NCBI RefSeq assembly: GCF_020164745.1
Contig: NZ_JAIUGV010000008.1
Coordinates: 124,001-188,000, forward strand
Reading direction: 5' to 3'
DNA from: Mesorhizobium sp. ES1-4
GTDB lineage: Bacteria; Pseudomonadota; Alphaproteobacteria; Rhizobiales; Rhizobiaceae
Length of the DNA: 64,000 nt
In this document: one piece after another, positions 9,061-19,591 of the stretch
How the letters are laid out: each line of letters opens with the position of its first letter
Position numbering within the stretch: position 1 is the stretch's first letter
The notes under the pieces: model-generated
Told to the model about the DNA's origin: nothing
Databases searched by the model: none
Seen by the model: only the letters and a program-made list of their open reading frames with translations
Made by a program: the position numbers and the translations under genes

Positions 9061-9840
9061 TCACACCCAGCCCGCATCGACGATGAACTGCTGGCTCGTG
9101 CACATCAGGCTGTCGTCGGCGGCGAGGAACAGCGCCATGCGCGCGATATCGGAGGGTTGCAGCCGGTCGGGCAGGCATTGCCGCTCCGCGATCTGGCGTT
9201 CGCCGGCCGGATTCAGCCACAGCCGCATCTGGCGCTCTGTCATCACCCAGCCGGGCACCATGCAGTTGACGCGGATGCGCTCGGGGCCGAGTTCGCGTGC
9301 CAGCGCCCGCGTCATGCCGTAGACTGCGGCTTTCGCGGTGACATAGGCCGGGCAATCGGGATCGCCGACCATCCAGGTGATGGAGCCGAAATTGATGATC
9401 GAGCCGCCACCATGCGCGCTCATCTGCGGCCGAACCGCCTGGGCCGCGAAGAACTGGTGGCGCAGATTGACCGCCATGCGGTCGTCCCAATACGCCACCG
9501 AAACGTCCTTGGTTTGATGGCGATCGTCATTGCCGGCATTGTTGCACAGTGCCTGGATCGGGCCGTTGTGCCGCGCCGCCTGCGCGGTGGCGGCTTGCAG
9601 CTCTTCGACATTGCGCAGGTCGCACGGGATGAACAGCGGGGCGGGATGTCCCTCGGTCGCGATGGCGTCGACCAGGCGTCGCGAAGGTTCCTGCGCCAGG
9701 TCGACGAAGGCGACGCGGCTGCCTTGCGCGCAGAAATGGCGCACCAGACTTTCGCCGATGCCGCTGCCGCCCCCGGTTATGAACACGCTGCGGCCCTTGA
9801 GGCTGGGGTAGGTCGCGTAGTTGCCGATCTGATCCGTCAT
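9061..9840 (-). CDS. xylB: Short-chain dehydrogenase, XylB-like NAD(P)-dependent aldose (D-xylose) 1-dehydrogenase
   Basis: 259 residues from the ATG at 9840, placed in front of YPSLKGRSVFITGGGSGIG, the start of the Rossmann fold; longer frames upstream are not homologous. The NAD-binding GGGSGIG, CNNAGNDDRH (NNAG motif), the Ser near FGSITW and the catalytic Tyr-Lys in YVTAKAAVYG are visible. The stretches NNAGNDDRH, YWDDRMAVNLRH and VNFGSI-like ITW strongly recall Caulobacter crescentus D-xylose dehydrogenase XylB. It lies ten bases after the IlvD/Edd dehydratase. L-arabinose or another aldose is possible as substrate. Confidence 0.8.
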   Translation of the reverse strand: MTDQIGNYATYPSLKGRSVFITGGGSGIGESLVRHFCAQGSRVAFVDLAQEPSRRLVDAIATEGHPAPLFIPCDLRNVEELQAATAQAARHNGPIQALCNNAGNDDRHQTKDVSVAYWDDRMAVNLRHQFFAAQAVRPQMSAHGGGSIINFGSITWMVGDPDCPAYVTAKAAVYGMTRALARELGPERIRVNCMVPGWVMTERQMRLWLNPAGERQIAERQCLPDRLQPSDIARMALFLAADDSLMCTSQQFIVDAGWV

Positions 9841-9850
9841 CGCGCGCTCT

Positions 9851-11578
9851 TTAGTGTGAATGGCGGGGGATGCCGGCATCGCGCCGGCCGACGAGAAAGT
9901 CGAAATCGCAGCCCTTGTCGGCCTGCAGCACGCGCTCGACATAGAGGCTCTGGTAGCCGCCTTCGGGTGGCGCCGGAGGCTTCCAGTCGCGGCGGCGGAT
10001 CGCCAGCTCTTCGTCAGAAACGAGAAGCTCCAGCCGCCGCCCGGCGACGTCGAGCTCGATGAGATCGCCGTCGCGTACCAGCGCCAGCGCGCCCCCTGCC
10101 GCCGCCTCGGGCGCCACATGCAGCACCACGGTGCCATAGGCGGTGCCGCTCATGCGAGCGTCCGAGATGCGCACCATGTCGGAGACGCCTTCCCTGAGCA
10201 GCTTGGCCGGCAGCGGCATGTTGCCGACTTCGGCCATGCCGGGATAACCGCGCGGACCGCAATTCTTCAGCACCATCACCGAGGTAGCGTCGATATCCAG
10301 CTTTGGATCGTCGATCCGGGCGTAGTAGTGCTCGATGTTCTCGAAGACGACCGCCTTGCCCCGATGCTGCATCAATTCGGGCGTCGCCGCCGACGGCTTG
10401 ATGACCGCTCCATCGGGCGCCAGATTGCCACGCAGGATCGAGATGCCGCCTTCCCGGGTCAGCGGCTCGCTCAGCGGCCGGATGACCTCGCTGTTGTAGT
10501 TGGGCGCGCCGTCGATCAGTTCGCCGATGGTCTTGGCGCTGACGGTCATGGCGTCGCGATGAAGAAGCCCCACTTCATCAAGCGACGCCATGACCGCAGC
10601 TAGCCCCCCGGCATAGTAAAAATCTTCCATCAGGAACCGGCCCGACGGCATCAGGTCGACGATGGTTGGAACGCCACGGCCAAGGCGGTCCCAGTCATCG
10701 AGGCTGAGATCGACACCGACCCGGTTGGCGATGGCGATCAGATGCAGCACCGCATTGGTCGAGCCGCCGATCGCGCCATTGACGCGGATGGCATTCTCGA
10801 AGGCTTGCCTGGTGAGGATCCGTGCAATCGTCACGTCGCGGCGGACGAGATCGACGATCTGCCGTCCGGCCGTCTGCGCAAGCACGCTGCGGCGCGAATC
10901 CACCGCCGGGATCGCGGCATTGTCCGGCATGCCGATGCCGAGCGCTTCCACCATGCTGGCCATGGTCGAAGCGGTACCCATCGTCATGCAACTGCCCGCC
11001 GACCGGCTCTGGCCCTGCTCGGCGGCGAGGAAGTCGGCGACCGGCATGCGGCCGGCCTTGACCTCCTCGGCGAATTTCCAGACATGGGTGCCCGAGCCGA
11101 TGTCCTGCCCGCGGAACTTGCCATTCAGCATCGGCCCGCCGGAAACGGCGATGGTCGGCAGATTGCACGAGGCGGCCCCCATCAGCAGCGCCGGCGTGGT
11201 CTTGTCGCAGCCGACCAGCAAGATGACGCCATCGATCGGATTGCCGCGGATGGACTCCTCGACATCCATGCTGGCCAGGTTGCGAAACAGCATTGCGGTC
11301 GGGCGCATGTTGCTTTCGCCAAGCGACATCACAGGGAATTCCAGCGGCAGGCCGCCGGCTTCGTAGACGCCGCGCTTGACGTGATCGGCAAGCGCCCGCA
11401 GATGCGCATTGCAGGGGGTCAGTTCCGACCACGTGTTGCAGATGCCGATCACCGGGCGGCCGTCGAAAGCGTCTGCCGGGATGCCTTGATTCTTCATCCA
11501 GCTGCGGTGCATGAAGGCGTTCTTGCCTTCACCGCCGAACCAGGCTTCGGACCGCAGTTTGCGTTTGGTCTCGGTCAC
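9851..11578 (-). CDS. IlvD/Edd-family dehydratase (xylonate/arabonate dehydratase candidate)
   Basis: 575 residues, GTG start. The iron-sulfur cysteines are in GICNTWSELTPCNAH, GCDKTTPALLMGAASC and SAGSCMTMGTASTMA, as in sugar-acid dehydratases. The start overlaps the stop of the upstream GntR gene in the sequence GTGA. Length and sequence fit the pentonate branch (araC/xylD-like) rather than the amino-acid enzyme IlvD. It would turn an aldonate made by the XylB-like dehydrogenase into a 2-keto-3-deoxy acid. The exact sugar is inferred from context only. Confidence 0.88.
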   Translation of the reverse strand: MTETKRKLRSEAWFGGEGKNAFMHRSWMKNQGIPADAFDGRPVIGICNTWSELTPCNAHLRALADHVKRGVYEAGGLPLEFPVMSLGESNMRPTAMLFRNLASMDVEESIRGNPIDGVILLVGCDKTTPALLMGAASCNLPTIAVSGGPMLNGKFRGQDIGSGTHVWKFAEEVKAGRMPVADFLAAEQGQSRSAGSCMTMGTASTMASMVEALGIGMPDNAAIPAVDSRRSVLAQTAGRQIVDLVRRDVTIARILTRQAFENAIRVNGAIGGSTNAVLHLIAIANRVGVDLSLDDWDRLGRGVPTIVDLMPSGRFLMEDFYYAGGLAAVMASLDEVGLLHRDAMTVSAKTIGELIDGAPNYNSEVIRPLSEPLTREGGISILRGNLAPDGAVIKPSAATPELMQHRGKAVVFENIEHYYARIDDPKLDIDATSVMVLKNCGPRGYPGMAEVGNMPLPAKLLREGVSDMVRISDARMSGTAYGTVVLHVAPEAAAGGALALVRDGDLIELDVAGRRLELLVSDEELAIRRRDWKPPAPPEGGYQSLYVERVLQADKGCDFDFLVGRRDAGIPRHSH

Positions 11579-12375
11579 GATTGCTGGCCCCGATCGTTGC
11601 GGCGTTTGTTGCGGTTCTCGACGCTGCGGCGCACGTCGTCCTCGGCGTTGTCGATGAGCACCAGCAGCGCCTTTTGTGCGCCTGGAGCGTCGCCGGCGGC
11701 GATCTTCTCGGCCACTTCCCGGTGCAGCGGCAAGGAGTGGCGTTGCCCTTCCGGATTGTCGTTGGAAAGGCGAAAGCTCATCACCAGAGCGGTTTCGACC
11801 AGTGCCGCCAGTGAGCCGATCAGCTCATTGCCGGTCATGCGCAGGATGGTCTGGTGGAACACCAGGTCGGGCTTGGCGAAGCGGTCGCCATCGTCGCTCA
11901 CGGCTTCCATTTCGACCAGCGCTGCATGGATCTCGGCGATCTGCGCCGGCGTGGCGCGCTGGGCTGCGAGCGCCGCCGACATCGGCTCGATGGCCCGGCG
12001 CAATTCGAACAGCGCCCGGACATCCTCGGCGCCGACATTGCTGGCATAGCGCCATGACAGCACGTCGGGGTCGAGGAAATTCCAGTCGGAGCGCGGACGC
12101 ACCCGTGTGCCGGTCTTCGGCCGCGATTCGACAAGCCCCTTGCCGGCCAAAACCTTGATCGCCTCGCGCAACACCGTGCGGCTGACCCCCAGCATCTCGC
12201 TCGAATCATCCGCATTGGGCAGGGCCTCGCCCGGTAGGAAGTCGCCTTGCACGATGCGCAGGCCGATCTGCTCGACGACTGTCGCGTGCAGCGCGGTGGA
12301 ACCGCTGGAAACCGCGACGGCAACTCGGGACGTTCGCGCCGTGCTGAAAGATTTCTTATTCTTCATACTATTCAT
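11575..12375 (-). CDS. GntR-family regulator (FCD type) of the pentonate operon
   Basis: 266 residues from the ATG at 12375 (a second ATG four codons in is possible); the longer open frame upstream is not coding-like. The winged helix contains MLGVSRTVLREAIKVLAGKGLVESRPKTGTRVR, followed by an FCD domain with the usual DLVFHQTILRMTGN and PLHREVAEKI. It is the first gene of the operon and divergent from the aldose epimerase. A short palindrome spans its own start codon, so autoregulation of both units is likely. Confidence 0.85.
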   Translation of the reverse strand: MNSMKNKKSFSTARTSRVAVAVSSGSTALHATVVEQIGLRIVQGDFLPGEALPNADDSSEMLGVSRTVLREAIKVLAGKGLVESRPKTGTRVRPRSDWNFLDPDVLSWRYASNVGAEDVRALFELRRAIEPMSAALAAQRATPAQIAEIHAALVEMEAVSDDGDRFAKPDLVFHQTILRMTGNELIGSLAALVETALVMSFRLSNDNPEGQRHSLPLHREVAEKIAAGDAPGAQKALLVLIDNAEDDVRRSVENRNKRRNDRGQQS

Positions 12376-12383
12376 ATGATATG
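12373..12383. promoter_or_regulatory. Palindrome CATATGATATG, candidate GntR operator
   Basis: Perfect five-base arms CATAT/ATATG around a central G, in an AT-rich stretch between the divergent GntR regulator and the aldose 1-epimerase. It overlaps the regulator's own start codon. Only one copy was seen, so the operator role is a guess from position. Confidence 0.35.
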
Positions 12384-12427
12384 TCTTATAGCTATGGCCA
12401 TTGGAGTCAAGGGATGGGGAAGTGCCA

Positions 12428-13357
12428 ATGACAAAGAATTCCGCTGTGGCCGCCGCGCAGCAAACGGAGCTGGTCTCGATCAGTGACGGCATCGCGACCG
12501 TTGAAGTTGTTCCGGCAGCCGGCGGCGCCGTGGCGTCATACCGCTGGTGGCTGGATGGCGCGGCCGTGGATTGGCTGCGGCCGGCCGATCCAGCGACCAT
12601 CAGCGGTGGCGACGCCGGCGCCATGGCCTGCTTTCCGCTCGTGCCCTATTCCAACCGGATCAGGGGTGGCCGCTTCGAATTCGCGGGGCGCTCCATTCAA
12701 CTGCGGACAGGTCCAGACGATCCACATCACGAACACGGCCATGGCTGGCGCCGGCCATGGACGGTCGTGCGCCGGGAAGCCAGCACGATCGTCCTGCGTT
12801 ATCGCCACGCCGCCGATCTCTGGCCGTGGAGCTACGAAGCCGAGCAAGAGATGAGGCTGTCCGAAGGCAGGCTTTCCGTGACCATTGCCGTGCGCAACCT
12901 TTCGGACGAGCCGATGCCGGTCGGCTTCGGCCTGCATCCCTATTTCCCGGCGACGCCGTGGACGCATGTCCAGGCACAGGTGTCCGGCATGTGGGAGACC
13001 GATGCGGATGTGCTGCCCATCCGGCATGTCCTGCCGCCGGCTGGGGCCGATCCATCCATCGGATTTGACGTGTCGGAAGTGGGTTTCGACACGGTCTTCA
13101 CCGGATGGGCGCGCCGCGCCCGGATCTCTTGGCCCGAACACGCACGGCAGTTGGACATCGAGGCGGAGGCGCCGCTCGATTTCTTCGTCCTCTACACGCC
13201 GCAGGGCGCGCCTTTCTTTTGCGCCGAGCCGGTCAGCAACATCACCGATGCCTTCAACCGGATGGGCGACGAGCAGATAGACACCGGCTGCATCGTGCTG
13301 CAGCCTGGCCAGAAGCAATCCGCCAGCGTCCGCTTCACGCCGTCGCTGGCTGTCTGA
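12428..13357 (+). CDS. Aldose 1-epimerase (mutarotase) family protein
   Basis: 309 residues from the ATG at 12428 behind GGGGA. The galactose-mutarotase fold is recognisable from NRIRGGRFEFAGR, HHEHGHGWRRPW (catalytic His region), GFGLHPYFP and the Glu near the end. It interconverts sugar anomers, giving the pyranose form needed by the XylB-like dehydrogenase encoded by the divergent operon. It shares the 52-base promoter region with the GntR regulator. Confidence 0.85.
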   Translation: MTKNSAVAAAQQTELVSISDGIATVEVVPAAGGAVASYRWWLDGAAVDWLRPADPATISGGDAGAMACFPLVPYSNRIRGGRFEFAGRSIQLRTGPDDPHHEHGHGWRRPWTVVRREASTIVLRYRHAADLWPWSYEAEQEMRLSEGRLSVTIAVRNLSDEPMPVGFGLHPYFPATPWTHVQAQVSGMWETDADVLPIRHVLPPAGADPSIGFDVSEVGFDTVFTGWARRARISWPEHARQLDIEAEAPLDFFVLYTPQGAPFFCAEPVSNITDAFNRMGDEQIDTGCIVLQPGQKQSASVRFTPSLAV

Positions 13358-13383
13358 CGGTCAGCCGCCGAAGCAAAGCCTGC

Positions 13384-13675
13384 TCAGAACGGATAGTGCT
13401 GGCCCGGGTCCTCGATCGTCACCCAGCGCAAAATCGGTGAATTCGGCGATCGAGGCCTTGCCGCCAAAGCGGCCATAGCCGGAGCCCTTGACGCCGCCAA
13501 ACGGCATCTGCGCTTCGTCCCCGACCGTCGGTCCGTTGATATGGCAGATGCCTGCCTGGATACGGGCGGCGACCGCCATGGCACGTTTGATGTCGCGGCT
13601 GAACACCGCTGACGACAGGCCGTATTCGGTGTCGTTGGCGACCCGCACGGCCTCGTCCTCGCCCTTCACCCTGAG
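13384..13675 (-). pseudogene. C-terminal remnant of an aromatic (vanillin/benzaldehyde-type) aldehyde dehydrogenase, frameshifted
   Basis: About 97 residues of aldehyde-dehydrogenase C-terminus remain: VKGEDEAVRVANDTEYGLSS then FGGVKGSGYGRFGGKASIAEFTD. After a frameshift near 13432 the sequence continues as LRWVTIEDPGQHYPF, the usual ending of vanillin/salicylaldehyde dehydrogenases. The catalytic Cys domain and everything before residue VKGEDEA are missing, with the break near 13675, close to the 3' end of pcaQ. Given its aromatic-aldehyde type, it probably once fed aldehydes into the neighbouring protocatechuate genes. Confidence 0.85.
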
Positions 13676-13702
13676 TCGAAGGCCTCCCGGCCGTTCAGGG
13701 CC

Positions 13703-14623
13703 TCACTTGCCCGGCATTGCCGCCTCGCGAATGGTTTGCAGCAGGATCGAGAAGGCGGGTGAAGGGGCGGTATCAGTGCGCATCGTCAGCCCGACCGGTC
13801 CCTTGGTTTCCTCGGTGTCGACGGGCAAGGCGACGAAAGCGCCGCTCGCGATCTCGTTGGCGACCACACCGGCCGAAATGATCCACACCGCATTGCTCTG
13901 TCGCATGAAGGCGCGGCCGAACGAATCCGAGACGGTCTCGATCTCGGTGGCCGGCGCGGTCATGCCGTTGGTGATGAACAGGCGATCGACAAAGGGGCGG
14001 ATGACGGACTCCCGGGTCGGCATCAGCACCGGAAAATCGTCGAGGCTGGCGAAGATGTCGGCTCCCGGCTTCAGCAGCGGATGTCCGGCACGCACCACGA
14101 ACAGCACCTGTTCGGAGTAGAGATGTTCGAAGAAGAAGCCGGTCATGTTCTCGGGCGCCGCCAACCGTCCGACGACAAGGTCGAGCGCACCGGTGCGCAA
14201 TTGTTCGAGCAGCACGGCGTTCTCGCCGGTGACGATCTTGAGCGCGGCGCCTGTGTCTTCCTTCAGGAACTGGCTCATCGCTCGCGGCATGACCTTCGCC
14301 GACACCGTCGGCAGCGCGCCGATGCGGATCGGATGGCGATTGACGGCGCCGTCCTGGCGAACGGAATCGACGCCGCGCTTCAGGGCCGTAATCGCCGAAC
14401 CGGCATGGCTGAGAAAAATCTCGCCAAGCCTCGTAACGCGGATGCCGCGCCCGTCACGCTCGACGACAGCGACGCCGAGCGCTTCTTCCAACTCACGTAG
14501 CGTTTTGGTCACCGCCGGCGCGCTGACATGCAGAAAATCGGCGGCGCGAGCCACGCTGCCCTGTCGCGCGACTTCCAGGAATGCCTGCAGGTGACGGAAC
14601 CGGATGCGGCTCTCGGAAATAAT
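13703..14623 (-). CDS. pcaQ: PcaQ, LysR-family regulator of protocatechuate genes, non-canonical start
   Basis: 306 residues if translation begins at the ATT at 14623. The text from there reads ISESRIRFRHLQAFLEVARQ then SVARAADFLHVSAPAVTKTL, the conserved PcaQ N-terminus and helix-turn-helix, but no ATG, GTG or TTG occurs between the in-frame stop and this region. The first ordinary start, a GTG at 14554, would remove about 23 residues including the first DNA-binding helix. A GGGGG lies seven bases before the ATT. Either a rare ATT start is used or the start codon has mutated. The ligand domain is intact. It is divergent from pcaD and expected to activate it with beta-carboxy-muconolactone-type inducers. 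Confidence 0.85.
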   Translation of the reverse strand: MISESRIRFRHLQAFLEVARQGSVARAADFLHVSAPAVTKTLRELEEALGVAVVERDGRGIRVTRLGEIFLSHAGSAITALKRGVDSVRQDGAVNRHPIRIGALPTVSAKVMPRAMSQFLKEDTGAALKIVTGENAVLLEQLRTGALDLVVGRLAAPENMTGFFFEHLYSEQVLFVVRAGHPLLKPGADIFASLDDFPVLMPTRESVIRPFVDRLFITNGMTAPATEIETVSDSFGRAFMRQSNAVWIISAGVVANEIASGAFVALPVDTEETKGPVGLTMRTDTAPSPAFSILLQTIREAAMPGK

Positions 14624-14626
14624 TCG

Positions 14627-14642
14627 ATAACCCCCGAGTTAA
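14627..14642. promoter_or_regulatory. PcaQ-type binding site
   Basis: ATAACC-CCCG-AGTTAA lies between pcaQ and pcaD and differs at one base from the site described for Sinorhizobium PcaQ (ATAACC-N4-GGTTAA). It is 70 bases before the pcaD start and immediately in front of the proposed pcaQ start, so it could both activate pcaD and repress pcaQ. Confidence 0.75.
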
Positions 14643-14712
14643 TGAAACGGCGAAAAATATCATTTTACCGAACCAAATGCCTTGTGCAATGTGGAGGTGG
14701 AGGATTGAAATC

Positions 14713-15522
14713 GTGCCATTCGTCACCCTTGGCGGCATCGCGCTGCATCACCGATATGTCGAGGCGAGCGGCGGGACACCGCCGGTGGTGTTCATCAATT
14801 CGCTCGGCACCGACTTCCGCATCTGGGACGAGGTCGTCTCAGCGCTTGCCGGGGAAATGCCGGTGCTCGTCCATGACAAGCGCGGCCACGGGCTGTCCGA
14901 CATTGGCCACATCATGTCGATAGACGATCACGTCGACGATCTCTCCGCGCTTATCGATCATTTCGGGTTGGAGAAGGTCGTGCTGTGCGGCGTGTCGGTC
15001 GGCGGCATGATTGCGCAAGGACTCTATGCCAGGCGCCCGGGGATCGTCGAGGCCCTGATCCTGTGTGACACGGCCCACAAGATCGGCACGACGGACAGCT
15101 GGAATGCGCGCATCGCGACGGTCGAGAGCAACGGGATTGAGGACATTGCCGATGGCGTGATGAAAGTGTGGTTCACGCAGGATTTCCATGCCGCGCGCGC
15201 AGCCGATCTTGCCGGCTGCCGCAACATGCTGACCAGACAGGCGTTGCCCGGCTATATCGGAACCTGCATGGCGGTTCGCGATGCCGATTTCACCGACGTC
15301 GCGCGCCGCATCGCGGTGCCGACGCTGTGCATCGCCGGCGATCAGGATGGCTCGACGCCTCCCGATCTTGTCCGCTCGCTGGCCGCGCTGATTCCCGGCG
15401 CGCGTTTCGAGATCATCCGCGACGCCGGACACATTCCCTGCGTCGAACAGCCGGAGGCGCTGGTCGCGCTGATCCGTGATTTCATCGCATCGCTTGCTTC
15501 TGGAGCACAAACCCATGGATGA
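14713..15522 (+). CDS. pcaD: 3-oxoadipate enol-lactonase
   Basis: 269 residues from the GTG at 14713, in front of the conserved PFVTLGGIALHHRY, with GGAGG ten bases upstream; an ATG at 14677 gives an unusual extension. Alpha/beta hydrolase with nucleophile elbow GVSVGG, Asp in GDQDGSTP and His in DAGHIPCVEQP. It hydrolyses beta-ketoadipate enol-lactone to beta-ketoadipate. First gene of pcaDCHGB-pobA, behind the PcaQ site. Confidence 0.93.
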   Translation: MPFVTLGGIALHHRYVEASGGTPPVVFINSLGTDFRIWDEVVSALAGEMPVLVHDKRGHGLSDIGHIMSIDDHVDDLSALIDHFGLEKVVLCGVSVGGMIAQGLYARRPGIVEALILCDTAHKIGTTDSWNARIATVESNGIEDIADGVMKVWFTQDFHAARAADLAGCRNMLTRQALPGYIGTCMAVRDADFTDVARRIAVPTLCIAGDQDGSTPPDLVRSLAALIPGARFEIIRDAGHIPCVEQPEALVALIRDFIASLASGAQTHG

Positions 15523-15922
15523 AGTCCCCGGCAACGCAGACAGATATCGCACCGGCCTGGCGGTGCGGCGATCGGTGCTCGGCGATCGTCATGTCGACCG
15601 TACGGAAATTGCCGCCACCGATTTCGATCAGCCGTTTCAGGAACTGATCACCGAGGCCGCCTGGGGAACGGTGTGGGCGCGGCCGGGCTTTTCGAAGCGC
15701 GAGCGCTCGATCGTCACGCTGGCGCTGTTGGCCGCACTCGGCCATGATGAGGAGGTCGCCTTGCATGTGCGTGCCACCGCCAACACCGGTGCGACGCGCG
15801 CGGATATCTGCGAAGCGTTCCTGCATGTCGCGATCTATGCCGGGGTGCCGGCGGCCAACCGCGCTTTCAGAATAGCCAAGGACGTGTTTTCGGAAATGGA
15901 CGGAGCCAACGATGTCCGCTGA
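15515..15922 (+). CDS. pcaC: 4-carboxymuconolactone decarboxylase
   Basis: 135 residues from the ATG at 15515 (ribosome site TGGAGC), overlapping the end of pcaD by eight bases. [39 protein letters not shown] and the [13 protein letters not shown] segment are typical of the carboxymuconolactone decarboxylase family. It converts 4-carboxymuconolactone to the enol-lactone used by PcaD. Confidence 0.95.
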   Translation: MDEVPGNADRYRTGLAVRRSVLGDRHVDRTEIAATDFDQPFQELITEAAWGTVWARPGFSKRERSIVTLALLAALGHDEEVALHVRATANTGATRADICEAFLHVAIYAGVPAANRAFRIAKDVFSEMDGANDVR

Positions 15923-16667
15923 GCCCGGCTCCAACCGGACGCCGGAAACCGGTGCCTTCTTCCAGCGCGACCGCCAGTGGCATCCGCCGGCGTTCACGCC
16001 GGGCTACAAGAGTTCTGTGTTGCGTTCTCCGCAGAAGGCGTTGCTGTCGTTCGACAACACGCTGTCGGAACTGACCGGGCCTGTGTTTGGCCATGCCATG
16101 ATCGGCGAACGCGACAACGACCTGATCCACAATTTCGCCAGGCCGGGCGAGAGCGCCATCGGCGAGCGCATCATCGTCCATGGACGGGTGCTCGACGAGC
16201 GCGGCGTTGGCGTCCCCGGTGCGCTGCTCGAATTCTGGCAGGCCAATGCCGGTGGCCGCTACCGTCACAAGAAGGACGGCTATCTGGCGCCGCTCGACCC
16301 GAATTTCGGCGGATGCGGCCGCGCCATTTCGGGCGAGGATGGCTCCTATGCCTTTCGCACTGTCAGGCCCGGTCCTTACCCCTGGCCGAATGGCCCGAAC
16401 GATTGGCGGCCGGCGCACATCCATTTTTCGCTTTTCGGCCACGGCTTCGCGCAGCGGCTGATCACGCAGATGTATTTCGAAGGCGATCCGCTGATCTGGC
16501 GCTGTCCGATCGTCGGCGGCATTCGCGACAAGGCGGCCGTTGAAGCGCTGATTGCCGCGCTCGACTTGCAGTCGACAATCCCGATGGACGCGCTTGCCTA
16601 CAAATTCGATATCGTGCTGCGCGGGCGCCGCTCGACGCTGTTCGAGAACAGGCCGGAGGGAAATTGA
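15912..16667 (+). CDS. pcaH: Protocatechuate 3,4-dioxygenase beta subunit
   Basis: 251 residues, beginning 11 bases before the end of pcaC. All four non-haem ferric ligands are recognisable: Tyr in [11 protein letters not shown], Tyr in [13 protein letters not shown] and the two His in RPAHIHF. It provides the catalytic iron in the alpha/beta oligomer that opens the ring of protocatechuate to 3-carboxy-cis,cis-muconate. Confidence 0.96.
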   Translation: MSAEPGSNRTPETGAFFQRDRQWHPPAFTPGYKSSVLRSPQKALLSFDNTLSELTGPVFGHAMIGERDNDLIHNFARPGESAIGERIIVHGRVLDERGVGVPGALLEFWQANAGGRYRHKKDGYLAPLDPNFGGCGRAISGEDGSYAFRTVRPGPYPWPNGPNDWRPAHIHFSLFGHGFAQRLITQMYFEGDPLIWRCPIVGGIRDKAAVEALIAALDLQSTIPMDALAYKFDIVLRGRRSTLFENRPEGN

Positions 16668-17281
16668 TGGCGCAGTCGCTCGACCGTCGGAAGGAGAGCC
16701 CTTCGCAGACCGCCGGACCCTATGTCCATATCGGGTTGACGCCGAATTTCTGCGGCATAGGCGGCATCTATGAAAACGATCTTGGCTTGGCCATGGTCAA
16801 CGAGCGGACCACGGGCGAGCGCATCGAGTTGCGCATCCGCGTGCTCGACGGCACCGGAACGCCCCTGAAGGACGCGCTGATCGAGATCTGGCAGGCGGAT
16901 GCCGACGGGCTCTACAATTCGCCCGCGGAGATGCGCGGTGCCGCCGATCCGAATTTCCAGGGCTGGGGCCGCCGCCCTACCGACATGGAAACCGGCCTCT
17001 GCGTATTCGAGACGATCAAGCCTGGCCGCGTGCCGTTCCGCGACGGCCGCCTGATGGCGCCGCACATCACGCTCTGGATCGTCGCGCGCGGCATCAACCT
17101 CGGTCTGCACACAAGGCTCTATTTTTCCGACGAGGAAGAGGCCAATGCCGGAGATCCTATCCTGGCCCGTATCGAGCACAGCGTCCGCGTGCCGACGCTG
17201 ATCGCCGAGCGGCAGGGCAACGCTTACGTCTTCGACGTCCATCTCCAGGGGGAGAAGGAAACGGTCTTCTTCGACAGCTGA
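16667..17281 (+). CDS. pcaG: Protocatechuate 3,4-dioxygenase alpha subunit
   Basis: 204 residues from the ATG at 16667, which shares one base with the TGA of pcaH (a TTG at 16664 is less likely). SQTAGPYVHIGLTPNF and LIEIWQADADGLYNS are the conserved starts of the alpha subunit. As expected it lacks the iron-binding Tyr/His set (LMAPHITLWI in place of AHIHF) and mainly shapes the substrate pocket. Confidence 0.96.
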   Translation: MAQSLDRRKESPSQTAGPYVHIGLTPNFCGIGGIYENDLGLAMVNERTTGERIELRIRVLDGTGTPLKDALIEIWQADADGLYNSPAEMRGAADPNFQGWGRRPTDMETGLCVFETIKPGRVPFRDGRLMAPHITLWIVARGINLGLHTRLYFSDEEEANAGDPILARIEHSVRVPTLIAERQGNAYVFDVHLQGEKETVFFDS

Positions 17282-17300
17282 CGGACGAAAGGAGCAGGAC

Positions 17301-19525
<2,225 letters not shown>

Positions 19526-19591
19526 AGGCGTACATGGGCTCGGGTTTACCGTCGGCAGATGCTTCGCCGGGATCCTAATCTAGCCGCCGGA

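Noticed and set aside
7228..10062. 944-codon open frame on the plus strand
   Set aside because: It lies antisense to four well-recognised genes and its composition is that of a GC-rich shadow frame.
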